Source: Brevibacillus reuszeri
GTDB lineage: Bacteria; Bacillota; Bacilli; Brevibacillales; Brevibacillaceae
Length of the DNA stretch: 64,000 nucleotides
Assembly (NCBI RefSeq): GCF_001187725.1
Contig: NZ_LGIQ01000009.1
Span: 1,430,547 to 1,494,546 of the forward strand
Direction: 5' to 3'
Shown: positions 7,981 through 16,599 of the stretch, piece by piece
Numbering within the stretch: the first letter of the stretch is position 1
Layout of the letters: each line of letters starts with the position of its first letter
Program-made: the position numbers and the translations under genes
The notes under the pieces: generated by a model
Told to the model about the DNA's origin: nothing
Databases searched by the model: none
What the model saw: only the letters and a program-made list of their open reading frames with translations

Positions 7981-7998
7981 AGACCGAGCGTTCGGTTT
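7981..7998. promoter_or_regulatory. TetR-type operator upstream of the MFS gene
   Basis: AGACCGAGCGTTCGGTTT is a near-perfect palindrome and a second copy of the element at 7328-7345. It is placed between tetR and the exporter, directly before the AAAAGGAG site at about 8004. Confidence 0.72.
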
Positions 7999-8022
7999 AA
8001 TTAAAAGGAGTGAATCAATATC

Positions 8023-9264
8023 ATGAAAGAATTATGGGGAAACCGCATCTTTTTAACCGTTTTTATCACAGATACGCTGGAGAACATCGGGATCTGGATT
8101 CGAAATATGGCCCTGCTTTATTATGTCATGGAAATCAGCGGCAACAATCCGATCGCGGTTTCTCTCTTGACTGCGATCGAGCTTGTTCCGATCTTGCTCT
8201 TTTCTATCATCGGCGGAGCCTTGGCTGATCGCTGGAATCCGAAGCGGACAATGATCACAGGGAACCTGCTCAGCGCTTTATCCGTTTTCGTGATTGTCTT
8301 CTTGCTGTGGAAAGGACTTTGGGTTGCCGTCTTTTTTGCCACCTTTATCTCCGCAATCGTCTCTCAATTTTCCCAGCCTTCCTCCTCCAAATTGATCAAG
8401 CGTCACGTTCCTGAGGAGCATGTTGGAGTCGCCGTCTCCATTTCACAAAGCATGGGGGCAATATTCCTTCTCGCCGGTCCGATTATCGGCAGCTTTTTCT
8501 ATGAACATGGGGGCATTTACCCTTCGCTCATGACGATGGCGGTGTTATTTCTCATCTCTACGCTTATCTTAACAACGCTTCCGACATCGGGAGCAAACGT
8601 ACGTGAAGAGGACAGCTCCCTGTTATCCGATATCAAGGCAGGGGTTACTTACGTCAAGCAAAATCCGTCCCTGAAAGGAATTTCCATCTCTTTTGCCTGC
8701 CTCGGTCTTGGCTCCGGGCTGATCAATCCACTCGAGGTTTTTGTGGTTACAGATCGGCTCCACCTATCCAAAGAATCCATTCAATGGTTTGTCGCCCTGG
8801 AGGGACTTGGCATGCTGCTTGGCGGTATCCTGGCATCAGCGTGCCACAAGCAGCTAAACGGACGACATATCGTTACTGGAGGTTTGATTTTTTTCGCCCT
8901 CTCCGTCGTAATCGAAGCACTCTCTGTGTGGGTATACGTGACTGCAACGATGCGTTTCTTCACCGGTGTCGGCATGGCCTTTTTAGAAATCGTGATCGGG
9001 ATGCGCATGATCAAGCTCGTTGATGAAGCTTATGTAGGACGCGTTAATGGAACCATCATGCCGCTTCTCGTTGGGCTGATGATGATTGGCTCTTTCCTGG
9101 CTGGACCACTTATGCAGGCGACCTCACTCATCACGGTGTTTGTCATCGCTGGCTTCATCGTCCTGTTCGCAGCCTGGAGAAGCTCACGCGTGGATTGGAA
9201 TGCGACTTCTGATGAACAAAAAACAACTGCCCGCAATACGGACAGTTGTACGATTCAAGCCTAG
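8023..9264 (+). CDS. MFS drug-efflux-type transporter
   Basis: A 413-residue membrane protein of the major facilitator superfamily with about twelve hydrophobic segments and the ADRWNPKRTM loop-2/3 motif after helix 2. It resembles the macrolide-efflux (MefA-like) branch, which exports drugs or lipophilic compounds with protons. The ATG follows AAAAGGAG. It shares an operator with the upstream TetR repressor. Its last codons contain the intrinsic terminator of the convergent gene (9218-9249). Substrate unknown. Confidence 0.88.
   Translation: MKELWGNRIFLTVFITDTLENIGIWIRNMALLYYVMEISGNNPIAVSLLTAIELVPILLFSIIGGALADRWNPKRTMITGNLLSALSVFVIVFLLWKGLWVAVFFATFISAIVSQFSQPSSSKLIKRHVPEEHVGVAVSISQSMGAIFLLAGPIIGSFFYEHGGIYPSLMTMAVLFLISTLILTTLPTSGANVREEDSSLLSDIKAGVTYVKQNPSLKGISISFACLGLGSGLINPLEVFVVTDRLHLSKESIQWFVALEGLGMLLGGILASACHKQLNGRHIVTGGLIFFALSVVIEALSVWVYVTATMRFFTGVGMAFLEIVIGMRMIKLVDEAYVGRVNGTIMPLLVGLMMIGSFLAGPLMQATSLITVFVIAGFIVLFAAWRSSRVDWNATSDEQKTTARNTDSCTIQA
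9218..9249 (-). terminator. Terminator of the Usp gene, inside the MFS coding sequence
   Basis: On the minus strand an 11-base stem (ACAACTGTCCG with CGGGCAGTTGT, one wobble pair) is followed by a run of T. It lies just past the Usp stop codon, so the end of the MFS coding sequence also encodes the terminator of its convergent neighbour. Confidence 0.8.
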
Positions 9265-9265
9265 T

Positions 9266-10135
9266 TTATGATGTTTTAACAATCAACAGCGGCGTTTGGG
9301 TGCGATGAATGGTTTTAAACGTTACGCTGCCGAGTAATGTACCTGCAATCCCACCCATGCCGTGATGACCAAGAACGATCAGATCGATCGCTTCTTCTTT
9401 CGCAGTCTCCCTGATCATGGTTGCCGGATCACCGATCACTACTTTGCTTTCGAATGGAATCTGCTCGGCTTCAAACAGCTCTTCGTATGGTCGAATCGTC
9501 TCGCGGCCCCAGTCTTCCAGCGTTCCTGTGTCTTCCCAGCCTACGCCGTATACGCCAGCGTACGCAACAGGAGGAGTGACTACAGTCAGCAGGTTAAAGG
9601 AGATTCCCTCTATTTCCTTGCTCATCTGGATTGCTTTTTTTGCAGCTTCTTTTGCATGCTCGGAGCCGTCTACAGTGACCAGCACCTTTTTCCATGGGAA
9701 GCGGCTTGCATCCGTTTCCTCCGAAATCAAGAAGACAGGAATCTGTACGTCGTGAATGGTTGGATAACTGACGCTCTGCAGCAAAAAGCCCGTCATTCGG
9801 CCATAGCCATGCGTCCCCATTACGATTGCAGCATGCTCTTCCTTTGCATGCTTGGCGATAACTTCATGTGGCTCGCCGAACTCGATTTCCAGCTTGTAAG
9901 GCACTTGGGCTTCTTCCACGATGGTCAGAAACTTTTTCAAATCTTCTCTCGCTTCATCCAATTGGAAATCCTCAACGCTTTTTTGTCCTAGCTTACGAAC
10001 GACATTTCGGGATGGGAACGGAGGAATCGCATGCAGCAAGGTCAACTCATGCTTATCTTTGGCATAGGCCAGCGCGAAGCGGACCGCCTGAATAGACTGT
10101 GCAGAAAAATCAATCGGAACTAGAATACGGGACAT
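9266..10135 (-). CDS. Tandem-domain universal stress protein
   Basis: A cytoplasmic protein of about 289 residues made of two UspA domains (about 1-145 and 150-289). Both start with the RILVPIDFS / KVLVTVDGSEHAKEA pattern. The second domain carries the ATP-binding motif G-x2-G-x9-G-S (GHHGMGGIAGTLLGS). In the first, the motif's last glycine is replaced by glutamine (GTHGYGRMTGFLLQS), so that half may not bind nucleotide. The ATG at 10135 has AAAGGA nine bases upstream; a 48-residue longer reading is implausible. It is transcribed in the same direction as the HD-GYP gene upstream and is convergent with the MFS gene, with one base between the stops. Confidence 0.9.
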   Translation of the reverse strand: MSRILVPIDFSAQSIQAVRFALAYAKDKHELTLLHAIPPFPSRNVVRKLGQKSVEDFQLDEAREDLKKFLTIVEEAQVPYKLEIEFGEPHEVIAKHAKEEHAAIVMGTHGYGRMTGFLLQSVSYPTIHDVQIPVFLISEETDASRFPWKKVLVTVDGSEHAKEAAKKAIQMSKEIEGISFNLLTVVTPPVAYAGVYGVGWEDTGTLEDWGRETIRPYEELFEAEQIPFESKVVIGDPATMIRETAKEEAIDLIVLGHHGMGGIAGTLLGSVTFKTIHRTQTPLLIVKTS

Positions 10136-10288
10136 ACAAACACGTCCTTTCCTCTTTTCATCATGGCGAGGCTGTACTTGATTGATCAACCTTCTACCTA
10201 CCCCCATTGTAGCCCAAGCCTTTTTGTTTGTATGTAGGGAATATCCCTGATGTTGGAAGAAAAAAACCCTGATAACCAATTTTGACCA

Positions 10289-11350
10289 TTACTCCATCAC
10301 GCCCGTAATGAAAATCGTAGTCTCTTCCCCAAGATCAATATCATTGATTTCATGATCATCCGACATTCGCTTATTGGCTGCCTGCTCTCGTTTGATGACG
10401 CGAACGACAGGTCGTGAAGGCAAGCCGCGATTCTGATCAATGACGATTCCAATCTCTCCTGTACTCAGCTTGAGTGAGGTTCCCGTCGGATAGAAAGCAA
10501 TCGAACGCAAAAAGTGAATCACCATTTTATGGTCAAAGCGCTTCTCTGCCAAACCCATGACCCGCTCGCATGCCTCGTAAGGTGCGATGGTATCTTCTTC
10601 ATCAGAAAAAGGAGAGATGAGATTGTCATAGTAGTTGCAGATTGCCACGATCTTGGCGAAGTCATGAATTTCATCCCCCGATAGTCCACGTGGTACCCCA
10701 CTGCCATCTACCCATTCATGGTGCTGCAGAGGCACGTGTGCAGAGACGATACTCATCTCATGCTTTTTTCGGAGGATGTGAAAGCCAAGCCAGGTATGGT
10801 GATTGTCCATGCTATTCTTCTTGTAGGCGGGGGCTTCCTTGTCCACTGACAACTTTCCGATATCGTGCAAAATCGCACCGATTGCCAGCTCTTTTAATTG
10901 ACTGGTATTGTACCCTAAGCCTACACCCATTACGGTGGCCATCATGCACACATTCAGGGAATGAATATAGAGGGCATTATCATTCGTTCTGATTTCCCCC
11001 AGGTTCAAAAGGACACGCCTGTTGCGCAAGGTTTCCTCTACAATGTTGCCAACCGACTTCTGAATCCCTCTGACATCGAGATGCTTTCCCGACTGCACAC
11101 ACGCGATGGCGCCAGATAAATTGCGGATTGCATCTTTTCGCGTCGCTTCGGTCACGACCTCTTCCTCTTTGATCTCATCGAGAAACGGGTCTTTGATACT
11201 GAGCATACTTACACCAAATCGACGCAATTTATTAATCATTCCAACCGTTAGCTGAACACCGGTTTGCAGCAGCGTCAAGCCTTCACTGGAATAAATGCTA
11301 CGAGCCAATACATCGCCTGGCTCCACCTGTTCTAAGCTCACATATTTCAT
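10289..11350 (-). CDS. HD-GYP domain protein (putative cyclic-di-GMP phosphodiesterase)
   Basis: A 353-residue protein with an N-terminal DUF3391-like segment and a central HD-GYP phosphohydrolase domain. Metal ligands are visible at H130 and at HD 162-163 (LHDIGKL), followed by HHEWVDGSGVP at 210-220. HD-GYP enzymes open cyclic-di-GMP to pGpG or GMP. The diagnostic GYP triad is GVP here, so activity is likely but substrate preference may differ. AGGAGGAAGACCCC precedes the ATG. There is no receiver or membrane domain, so the signal input is unclear. Confidence 0.88.
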   Translation of the reverse strand: MKYVSLEQVEPGDVLARSIYSSEGLTLLQTGVQLTVGMINKLRRFGVSMLSIKDPFLDEIKEEEVVTEATRKDAIRNLSGAIACVQSGKHLDVRGIQKSVGNIVEETLRNRRVLLNLGEIRTNDNALYIHSLNVCMMATVMGVGLGYNTSQLKELAIGAILHDIGKLSVDKEAPAYKKNSMDNHHTWLGFHILRKKHEMSIVSAHVPLQHHEWVDGSGVPRGLSGDEIHDFAKIVAICNYYDNLISPFSDEEDTIAPYEACERVMGLAEKRFDHKMVIHFLRSIAFYPTGTSLKLSTGEIGIVIDQNRGLPSRPVVRVIKREQAANKRMSDDHEINDIDLGEETTIFITGVME

Positions 11351-11441
11351 GGGGTCTTCCTCCTGAATCTATCTCCCCTGATGTTATTTCCCCATCTTAG
11401 CACTTGAAAAACATCTTTCGTAGTTCTTTTTGTTCATGCAA

Positions 11442-11468
11442 AAAAGCACCCTTCTGACAGGTGCTTTT
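11442..11468 (-). terminator. Intrinsic terminator after the patatin gene
   Basis: A nine-base stem AAAAGCACC/GGTGCTTTT with a T-run on the minus strand, 25 bases past the patatin stop codon. Confidence 0.8.
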
Positions 11469-11492
11469 CCTGTGACTCCTGACTTTCAACAC

Positions 11493-12350
11493 TCACCCAT
11501 CCCCGTTCTGTTTCAGCCATGTCTGCAGACGCACATAACTGGATTGTGCATCCTCGTAGCCTTGGTTGTAATAATGAAGCAGCTTTTCCTGACGTCTTTC
11601 AAATCCACGAATAAATGATCCCTCAGGAGGAGCAATCACGAAGGCTTTCCCCTCCCGCTGCAGCTGTCGCACCTGCTCCAGCGCTTCAATAAACATGCGA
11701 AAATGTCGGATCAATGCCTGCTGGAGCTGATTGCATCCGGTAAAGAAGCGCTCCACTCGCCAAAGATTACGTACAATCCAGCCAGGTGCACTCGACGACG
11801 TCAGGATGACAATGTTGCGTTGATTTCCATCGAGCAGCGACTTTTGCAGCGGCACAGGATGGGTAATTCCCCCGTCCCATAGCTCTCGCCCGTTAATGAC
11901 AACCTTGGATGAAACAAAAGGCAGACTACACGAGGCTCGGATGACGTGGAATAAATTATCGCATTCCTCTTTCCCGAAAAAAACTGCCTCCCCTGTGGCA
12001 CAGTCGGTTGCTACGACGACAAACTGTTCAGTCGCCTCGCGAAAACGTTCAAATGCAAACGGCTCCAGCTTGTGTGGAATCTCGTCAAAAATGAAATCCA
12101 TACCGAATAAGGGCTTGCTGGAAAATAAATGGGCGAGATTAAAATACCGTGGATCATGGATGTACTTCGTGTGCATGATCTTACCCAATCCGTGTTGTCT
12201 CGCCAAATAGGCGGCACCGTTACATGCTCCTGCGGACACTGCAATGACGTACGGAATGTATAAATCCTGCTCCATAAAATAGTCGAGAACCCCAGCGGTG
12301 TAAATCCCTCTCATACCTCCGCCCTGCAAAACAAGACCGACTTTTTCCAT
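11493..12350 (-). CDS. Patatin-like phospholipase
   Basis: A serine acyl hydrolase of about 285 residues. The Gly-rich oxyanion-hole motif QGGGMRG is near the N-terminus, the nucleophile motif is AVSAG (a variant of GxSxG) near residue 40, and the dyad aspartate is in LWDGG. It resembles E. coli YjjU-type patatins, probable lipases acting on membrane lipids or acyl esters. No signal peptide is seen. Three start codons occur within ten bases (GTG 12359, ATG 12356, ATG 12350); I chose the last because AGGTG stands six bases upstream. Confidence 0.88.
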   Translation of the reverse strand: MEKVGLVLQGGGMRGIYTAGVLDYFMEQDLYIPYVIAVSAGACNGAAYLARQHGLGKIMHTKYIHDPRYFNLAHLFSSKPLFGMDFIFDEIPHKLEPFAFERFREATEQFVVVATDCATGEAVFFGKEECDNLFHVIRASCSLPFVSSKVVINGRELWDGGITHPVPLQKSLLDGNQRNIVILTSSSAPGWIVRNLWRVERFFTGCNQLQQALIRHFRMFIEALEQVRQLQREGKAFVIAPPEGSFIRGFERRQEKLLHYYNQGYEDAQSSYVRLQTWLKQNGDG

Positions 12351-12441
12351 ACCCATCACCTGTTCAGTAGAGGTTATGGCTAGTATGAGTGGATCAAGTT
12401 CGCTTCATGCGACAGGATTGCCTGCAATTGCAACCAACAAC

Positions 12442-12466
12442 AAAAAACGACCCGATGCGCGGGCCG
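12442..12466 (-). terminator. Intrinsic terminator
   Basis: Minus-strand stem CGGCCCG/CGGGTCG with loop CGCAT, followed by TTTTTT. It closes the symporter-hypothetical gene pair. Confidence 0.78.
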
Positions 12467-12471
12467 CCTGC

Positions 12472-12783
12472 TTACTCATCCTTTTTCATCACGCTGTACT
12501 GATCACGCACCATCGATACGTCTTCGCCTTGCTGAGTCAGCTCCAGCTTGTGAAGAATATCCGCTAACACCGAAGCAAAAACCAGCGTCAATTCTCCTGT
12601 ATGGACAGGAGTTCGATAATAATGCCCGATCATTTCATAGCCTTTTCGCGTATACGGGTCCGTGTCTTCCTCTTCCAGTGCCTCACATAACTCAGCAATC
12701 AGATCATTGAGGGCCACTCGAGTCGTCTCATACACGTCCAGCTGAGCAGCTAATACGGAATCGGTCTCTTTGTTTACACCCAA
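12472..12783 (-). CDS. Small acidic protein downstream of the symporter, unrecognised
   Basis: A 103-residue, soluble, mostly helical-looking protein with a run of acidic residues (EALEEEDTDPY). It starts at a TTG with AAGGAGGGG eight bases upstream and lies 48 bases after a sodium symporter gene on the same strand, before a terminator. The two are therefore probably cotranscribed. I do not recognise the family. Confidence 0.7.
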   Translation of the reverse strand: MGVNKETDSVLAAQLDVYETTRVALNDLIAELCEALEEEDTDPYTRKGYEMIGHYYRTPVHTGELTLVFASVLADILHKLELTQQGEDVSMVRDQYSVMKKDE

Positions 12784-12831
12784 CGACTTCCCCTCCTTCC
12801 TTTTACGTAGGGTGGAGCAGGAAATGCTTCT

Positions 12832-14388
12832 TTATGCACGTTTGCGCTCTGCTTGCGAGCTATACGGAGTCTTAACACCAGTCATGGCCTGGAACAGCAC
12901 ACGCTCATAATGTGCATCTGCCCCATGCTCTGGATGGTCGAAAAGTGTTCCGATAACTGCCCCCAGAAAGCCTAGCGGGATCGAAACAAGACCTGGATTG
13001 GCTAGTGGAAATATCGGCTCCTTTAGAATCGGTCCATTATTTGGGTCCATCACCGTCGGACCGAGCATGACCAGTACAACCGATGCAACAAGCCCTGTCA
13101 GAACGCCACTGATTGCTCCACGAAATGTAAATCGGCGCCAATACAAGGTGAACAAGATGAGCGGCAGGTTAGCTGATGCTGCAACAGCAAACGTAAGACC
13201 GACCAGGCTTGCCACGTTCATTTTTTCGGCGCTGATCGCCAGCCAGATCGAGATCAACCCTACAGCAATCGAAGAAAATTTGGCAATCATGACCTGTTCC
13301 TTCTCAGAGGCCATCCCCCTGCGTATGAGATGACTGTACACATCATGGGCAAAAGCAGAAGACGCAGACAAGACCAAGCCTGTAACCACAGCAAGAATCG
13401 TGGCAAAAGCAACCGCGGCTATGTAGGCCATCAGAAATTCTCCGCCCAAAGCATCTGCCAGTAGCGTGACGGTTAAATTCCCACCGAAGCCAACATTTTT
13501 CAATGCTTCATAACCGACAAAAGCACTTGCACCGAAGCCTAAAAAAACCGTCATCAAATAAAATGCACCGATGACCCACGTCGCTGTGTAGATCGAGTAT
13601 CGCGTCGTCACCGCATCCTTTACCGTAAACAGGCGGGAAATGATGTGTGGCAGCCCTGCTGTTCCCAAAATAAGCGCCAGATTCAAAGAAATGGTTTCCA
13701 ATGGATGATTTAGCTGATTGCCAGGCTGCAGAAACTGTTCTTTTAAAGGGGTAGCCGTGCTGACATGCAAGAACATCTCTGAAAAGCTCCAGTGAAAACG
13801 GGCAAAGACGATCAGACTGAGCACAAGCGTTCCAGTCAACAGCAAAATCGCCTTGATGATCTGTACCCACGAGGTTGCAACCATTCCGCCAAACACAACA
13901 TAAAATGTCATCAGGCTTCCAACCAGCATGACCGCTGTGTCGTACTCGATTCCAAGCAAATAGTAGATCAGTGCTCCGGCTCCAACCAGCTGTGCCAGCA
14001 TGTAAAAAATCGTGATTAATAAAGTCGTTAAAGCGACCACACCGCGCAGCCACAGGCTGTCAAAACGAACAGCAATCGCATCTGCCAGGGTATAGCGGCC
14101 AAGATTATGCAGCGGCTCTGCCACAAGGAATAAGATAATCAAATAAGAGACAAAAAAGCCGATAGCGTACACAAACCCGTCAAAGCCGTAGACAGCAATC
14201 GTCCCCGCAATCCCTAAAAACGAAGCAGCACTCATATAGTCGCCAGCGATTGCAATCCCATTTTGCAGCCCTGTCAGACGATTCCCCGCCGCATAAAAAT
14301 CTCTTGTCGTTCCCGTTTGCTTGGCAGCGGAATACGTAATTGCCATGGTTCCAATAATCACAGCAAGGAAAAAAATGATTGTCGTCAC
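12832..14388 (-). CDS. Sodium:solute symporter, acetate/monocarboxylate type
   Basis: About 518 residues with roughly 13 transmembrane helices, of the SSS family and close to ActP-type acetate permeases. Diagnostic is AGNRLTGLQNGIAIAGDYMSAASFLGIAG near the N-terminus, shared with the second symporter in this window. It probably imports acetate, pyruvate or a related short acid with sodium. I chose the GTG at 14388, eleven bases after GGAGG; the TTG at 14412 has no ribosome-binding site. Unlike its paralogue it has no DUF485 partner, and a terminator separates it from the upstream operon. Confidence 0.88.
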   Translation of the reverse strand: MTTIIFFLAVIIGTMAITYSAAKQTGTTRDFYAAGNRLTGLQNGIAIAGDYMSAASFLGIAGTIAVYGFDGFVYAIGFFVSYLIILFLVAEPLHNLGRYTLADAIAVRFDSLWLRGVVALTTLLITIFYMLAQLVGAGALIYYLLGIEYDTAVMLVGSLMTFYVVFGGMVATSWVQIIKAILLLTGTLVLSLIVFARFHWSFSEMFLHVSTATPLKEQFLQPGNQLNHPLETISLNLALILGTAGLPHIISRLFTVKDAVTTRYSIYTATWVIGAFYLMTVFLGFGASAFVGYEALKNVGFGGNLTVTLLADALGGEFLMAYIAAVAFATILAVVTGLVLSASSAFAHDVYSHLIRRGMASEKEQVMIAKFSSIAVGLISIWLAISAEKMNVASLVGLTFAVAASANLPLILFTLYWRRFTFRGAISGVLTGLVASVVLVMLGPTVMDPNNGPILKEPIFPLANPGLVSIPLGFLGAVIGTLFDHPEHGADAHYERVLFQAMTGVKTPYSSQAERKRA

Positions 14389-14487
14389 GAGCAGCTCTTC
14401 CTCCTCGTTCAAATAAGAAATCTCAGCGATGCCTAGCTTTTAGGCGACGTAAGAGCAAAGCAACCATCCGTTTTATTGGATCGATAC

Positions 14488-14517
14488 AAAAAGAGACTGA
14501 GGGTTCGCCCCAGCCTC
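14488..14517 (-). terminator. Intrinsic terminator between the two symporter genes
   Basis: Minus-strand stem GAGGCTGGGG/CCTCAGTCTC (with G-U pairs), followed by TTTTTG. It ends the DUF485-symporter operon upstream. Confidence 0.75.
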
Positions 14518-14553
14518 CAGATATTGGCATGCGTTTCCTTGTGAATACTTGTT

Positions 14554-16080
14554 CTACGCAGTTTCTTTCATTCCTGTATTCGCTTTCACCAAAATTTCGT
14601 CGTACTTGGCATCGTTTCGTGTGCTCGATAGCATCGTCCCAATCCAGGCAGCCAAAAATCCGAGGGGGATCGAGACGATTCCCGGATTCGGCAAGGGAAA
14701 CAGTGCCTCTCCTACGAGAATCGCTTTGCCTGCAACCGGATTCCAAACATTCGGGCTCAGTGCAACCAGAATCAGGGAGCTGAACAGTCCGACCAGCATG
14801 CCACTGACTGCCCCTGTCGTATTAAATCGTCTCCAGAAAATTGTAAACAGAATGACTGGCAAATTCGCGCTAGCCGCGACCGCAAAAGCGAGTGCTACGA
14901 GGAAGGCAACATTCAAGCTCTGGGCAAACAACGCAAGCAAAATCGAAATTACGGATACACCTACTGATGCCCATTTTGCCATCTTCATTTGTTCTTTTTC
15001 TGTTGCCTTGCCGTGACGAATAACGTGCCCGTAAAAATCGTGGGCAAAAGCAGAGGCTGCTGTGAGTACCAAGCCTGCTACTACAGCCAAAATCGTAGCA
15101 AACGCAACGGCCGATACGAAAGCAAACAAGAAGTTGCCACCCAAAGCTTGCGCCAGAAGCGGAGCACCTAAATTCCCTGCCGCATCCATATTTCCGGCAC
15201 CGACAAATGCAGCTGCGCCAAATCCGAGGAAGACAGTCATGACATAGAACAAGCCGATAATCCATGTTGCATAGACGACTGATTTACGCGCTGTTGTTGC
15301 ATCTTTTACGGTGAAAAAGCGGATCAAAATATGTGGCAAGCCTGCTGTCCCGAGGACAAGCGCCATATTGAGCGAGATCGTATCCAGCCCTACCTTGAAT
15401 TTGTTGCCCGGATTTAAGAATTGGTCCCCTAAAGGAGTTGCCGTTTTCATCTGTGCAAACATATTCATCAGATTGTAATCGAACTTCGCAAATACCATCA
15501 GTGAGATGATGAAGGTACCTATCATCAATAGCACCGCTTTGACAATTTGCACCCACGAGGTAGCCGTCATACCGCCAAAGACGACATACACGGTCATCAG
15601 CGCACCTACGATCAGCACCGAGGTTGTATAATCGATCCCCAGCAACAGCTTGATCAAGGCCCCCGCACCCACTAACTGCGCAATCATGTAAAAAATGGAA
15701 ATTGTAATCGAATTGAGTGCCGCCACACCCCGTACCTGCTTATTGTCAAAACGCGCTGCAATCATATCCGCCATCGTGTATTTCCCGAGGTTGCGCAATG
15801 GTTCCGCAACTAAATAAAGAACAACCAGATACGCTACCAAAAAACCAATACTATAGAAAAATCCATCAAATCCACTTAACGCGATCATTCCGGCAATTCC
15901 TAAAAAGGAAGCCGCCGACATGTAATCGCCCGCAATTGCCAGCCCGTTTTGCCAGCCAGTCAATCCCCCGCCAGCCGTGTAAAACTCACTCGTCGTATTC
16001 GTCTTCTTGGAAGCGTAATACGTAATGACCAAGGTCAAAAGCACGATTCCCAAAAAGAGCAAAAATGCTGTTACATTCAT
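14554..16080 (-). CDS. Sodium:solute symporter, acetate/pyruvate type, DUF485-associated
   Basis: A 508-residue SSS-family membrane protein, paralogous to the product of the neighbouring symporter gene and sharing the AGGGLTGWQNGLAIAGDYMS motif. It corresponds to ActP/MctP-type permeases encoded after a small DUF485 membrane protein, as in yjcH-actP. The start codon overlaps the DUF485 stop (ATGA), showing translational coupling. The operon sits behind a LytS/LytT-type system and a perfect-consensus cre site, which suggests induction by an extracellular acid and repression by preferred sugars. Confidence 0.9.
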   Translation of the reverse strand: MNVTAFLLFLGIVLLTLVITYYASKKTNTTSEFYTAGGGLTGWQNGLAIAGDYMSAASFLGIAGMIALSGFDGFFYSIGFLVAYLVVLYLVAEPLRNLGKYTMADMIAARFDNKQVRGVAALNSITISIFYMIAQLVGAGALIKLLLGIDYTTSVLIVGALMTVYVVFGGMTATSWVQIVKAVLLMIGTFIISLMVFAKFDYNLMNMFAQMKTATPLGDQFLNPGNKFKVGLDTISLNMALVLGTAGLPHILIRFFTVKDATTARKSVVYATWIIGLFYVMTVFLGFGAAAFVGAGNMDAAGNLGAPLLAQALGGNFLFAFVSAVAFATILAVVAGLVLTAASAFAHDFYGHVIRHGKATEKEQMKMAKWASVGVSVISILLALFAQSLNVAFLVALAFAVAASANLPVILFTIFWRRFNTTGAVSGMLVGLFSSLILVALSPNVWNPVAGKAILVGEALFPLPNPGIVSIPLGFLAAWIGTMLSSTRNDAKYDEILVKANTGMKETA

Positions 16081-16427
16081 TGGCCTCTACCCCCTGTCTC
16101 CTGTTTGATCTTTTCTACGAGCTGATCAAACTGTGCCGCGCGCTTGGTATACAGGATGCAGAGCCCCCACGTCATAATGAATTGGGCGAAAGCGAAGACC
16201 CATGCCCACGTGATCGCTCCAAAGGCAGGCTGATTCAAAACCGTGAAGTAGGAGGTCAAGATGGGAAGAGTAAAGTAAAACACGAAGAAAAAGATGGATG
16301 AAGGCAGGATGAAGGCTCTTTTTTTCCTCAAAAGTTCCTTGAAAGTTTCCGACTGGATTACCGCTGCATAGTGGTTGCTCGTCTTTTGCTGTCCATCGCC
16401 TTTTTGCGCTAAAGCCGACTTGCCCAT
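16077..16427 (-). CDS. DUF485 membrane protein (symporter partner)
   Basis: A 116-residue protein with a soluble N-terminus and two hydrophobic helices (about 50-72 and 80-102), in the pattern of DUF485/YjcH proteins that accompany ActP-type symporters. The ATG at 16427 has GAGGAGGAG upstream; a longer ORF upstream has no support. It is translationally coupled to the symporter. Its precise role is not established; it is probably an accessory subunit. Confidence 0.85.
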   Translation of the reverse strand: MGKSALAQKGDGQQKTSNHYAAVIQSETFKELLRKKRAFILPSSIFFFVFYFTLPILTSYFTVLNQPAFGAITWAWVFAFAQFIMTWGLCILYTKRAAQFDQLVEKIKQETGGRGQ

Positions 16428-16455
16428 GGGAATCTCCTCCTCTTCAATGATCATT

Positions 16456-16477
16456 TGTAAGCGCTTCCTCCATTGTA
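16456..16477 (-). promoter_or_regulatory. cre site overlapping a putative promoter -10
   Basis: TGTAAGCGCTTCCT at 16456-16469 (plus strand) fits the Bacillus catabolite-responsive element consensus TGWAARCGYTWNCW at every position. The minus-strand hexamer TACAAT (16477-16472) just upstream may be the -10 of the DUF485-symporter promoter, which puts the cre over the transcription start. No clear -35 was found, consistent with an activated promoter. CcpA repression is inferred. Confidence 0.7.
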
Positions 16478-16599
16478 GAGAATTTGACCGATCCATGGCG
16501 TTTTTTGCGCGCAAGATGCTGAGAAGCGTGCGTCAAAAGCAGATTCTGTATCACGAAATGCAGTGGCTACCGGAAGCAGTACAAGACTCCCAGGATCGC

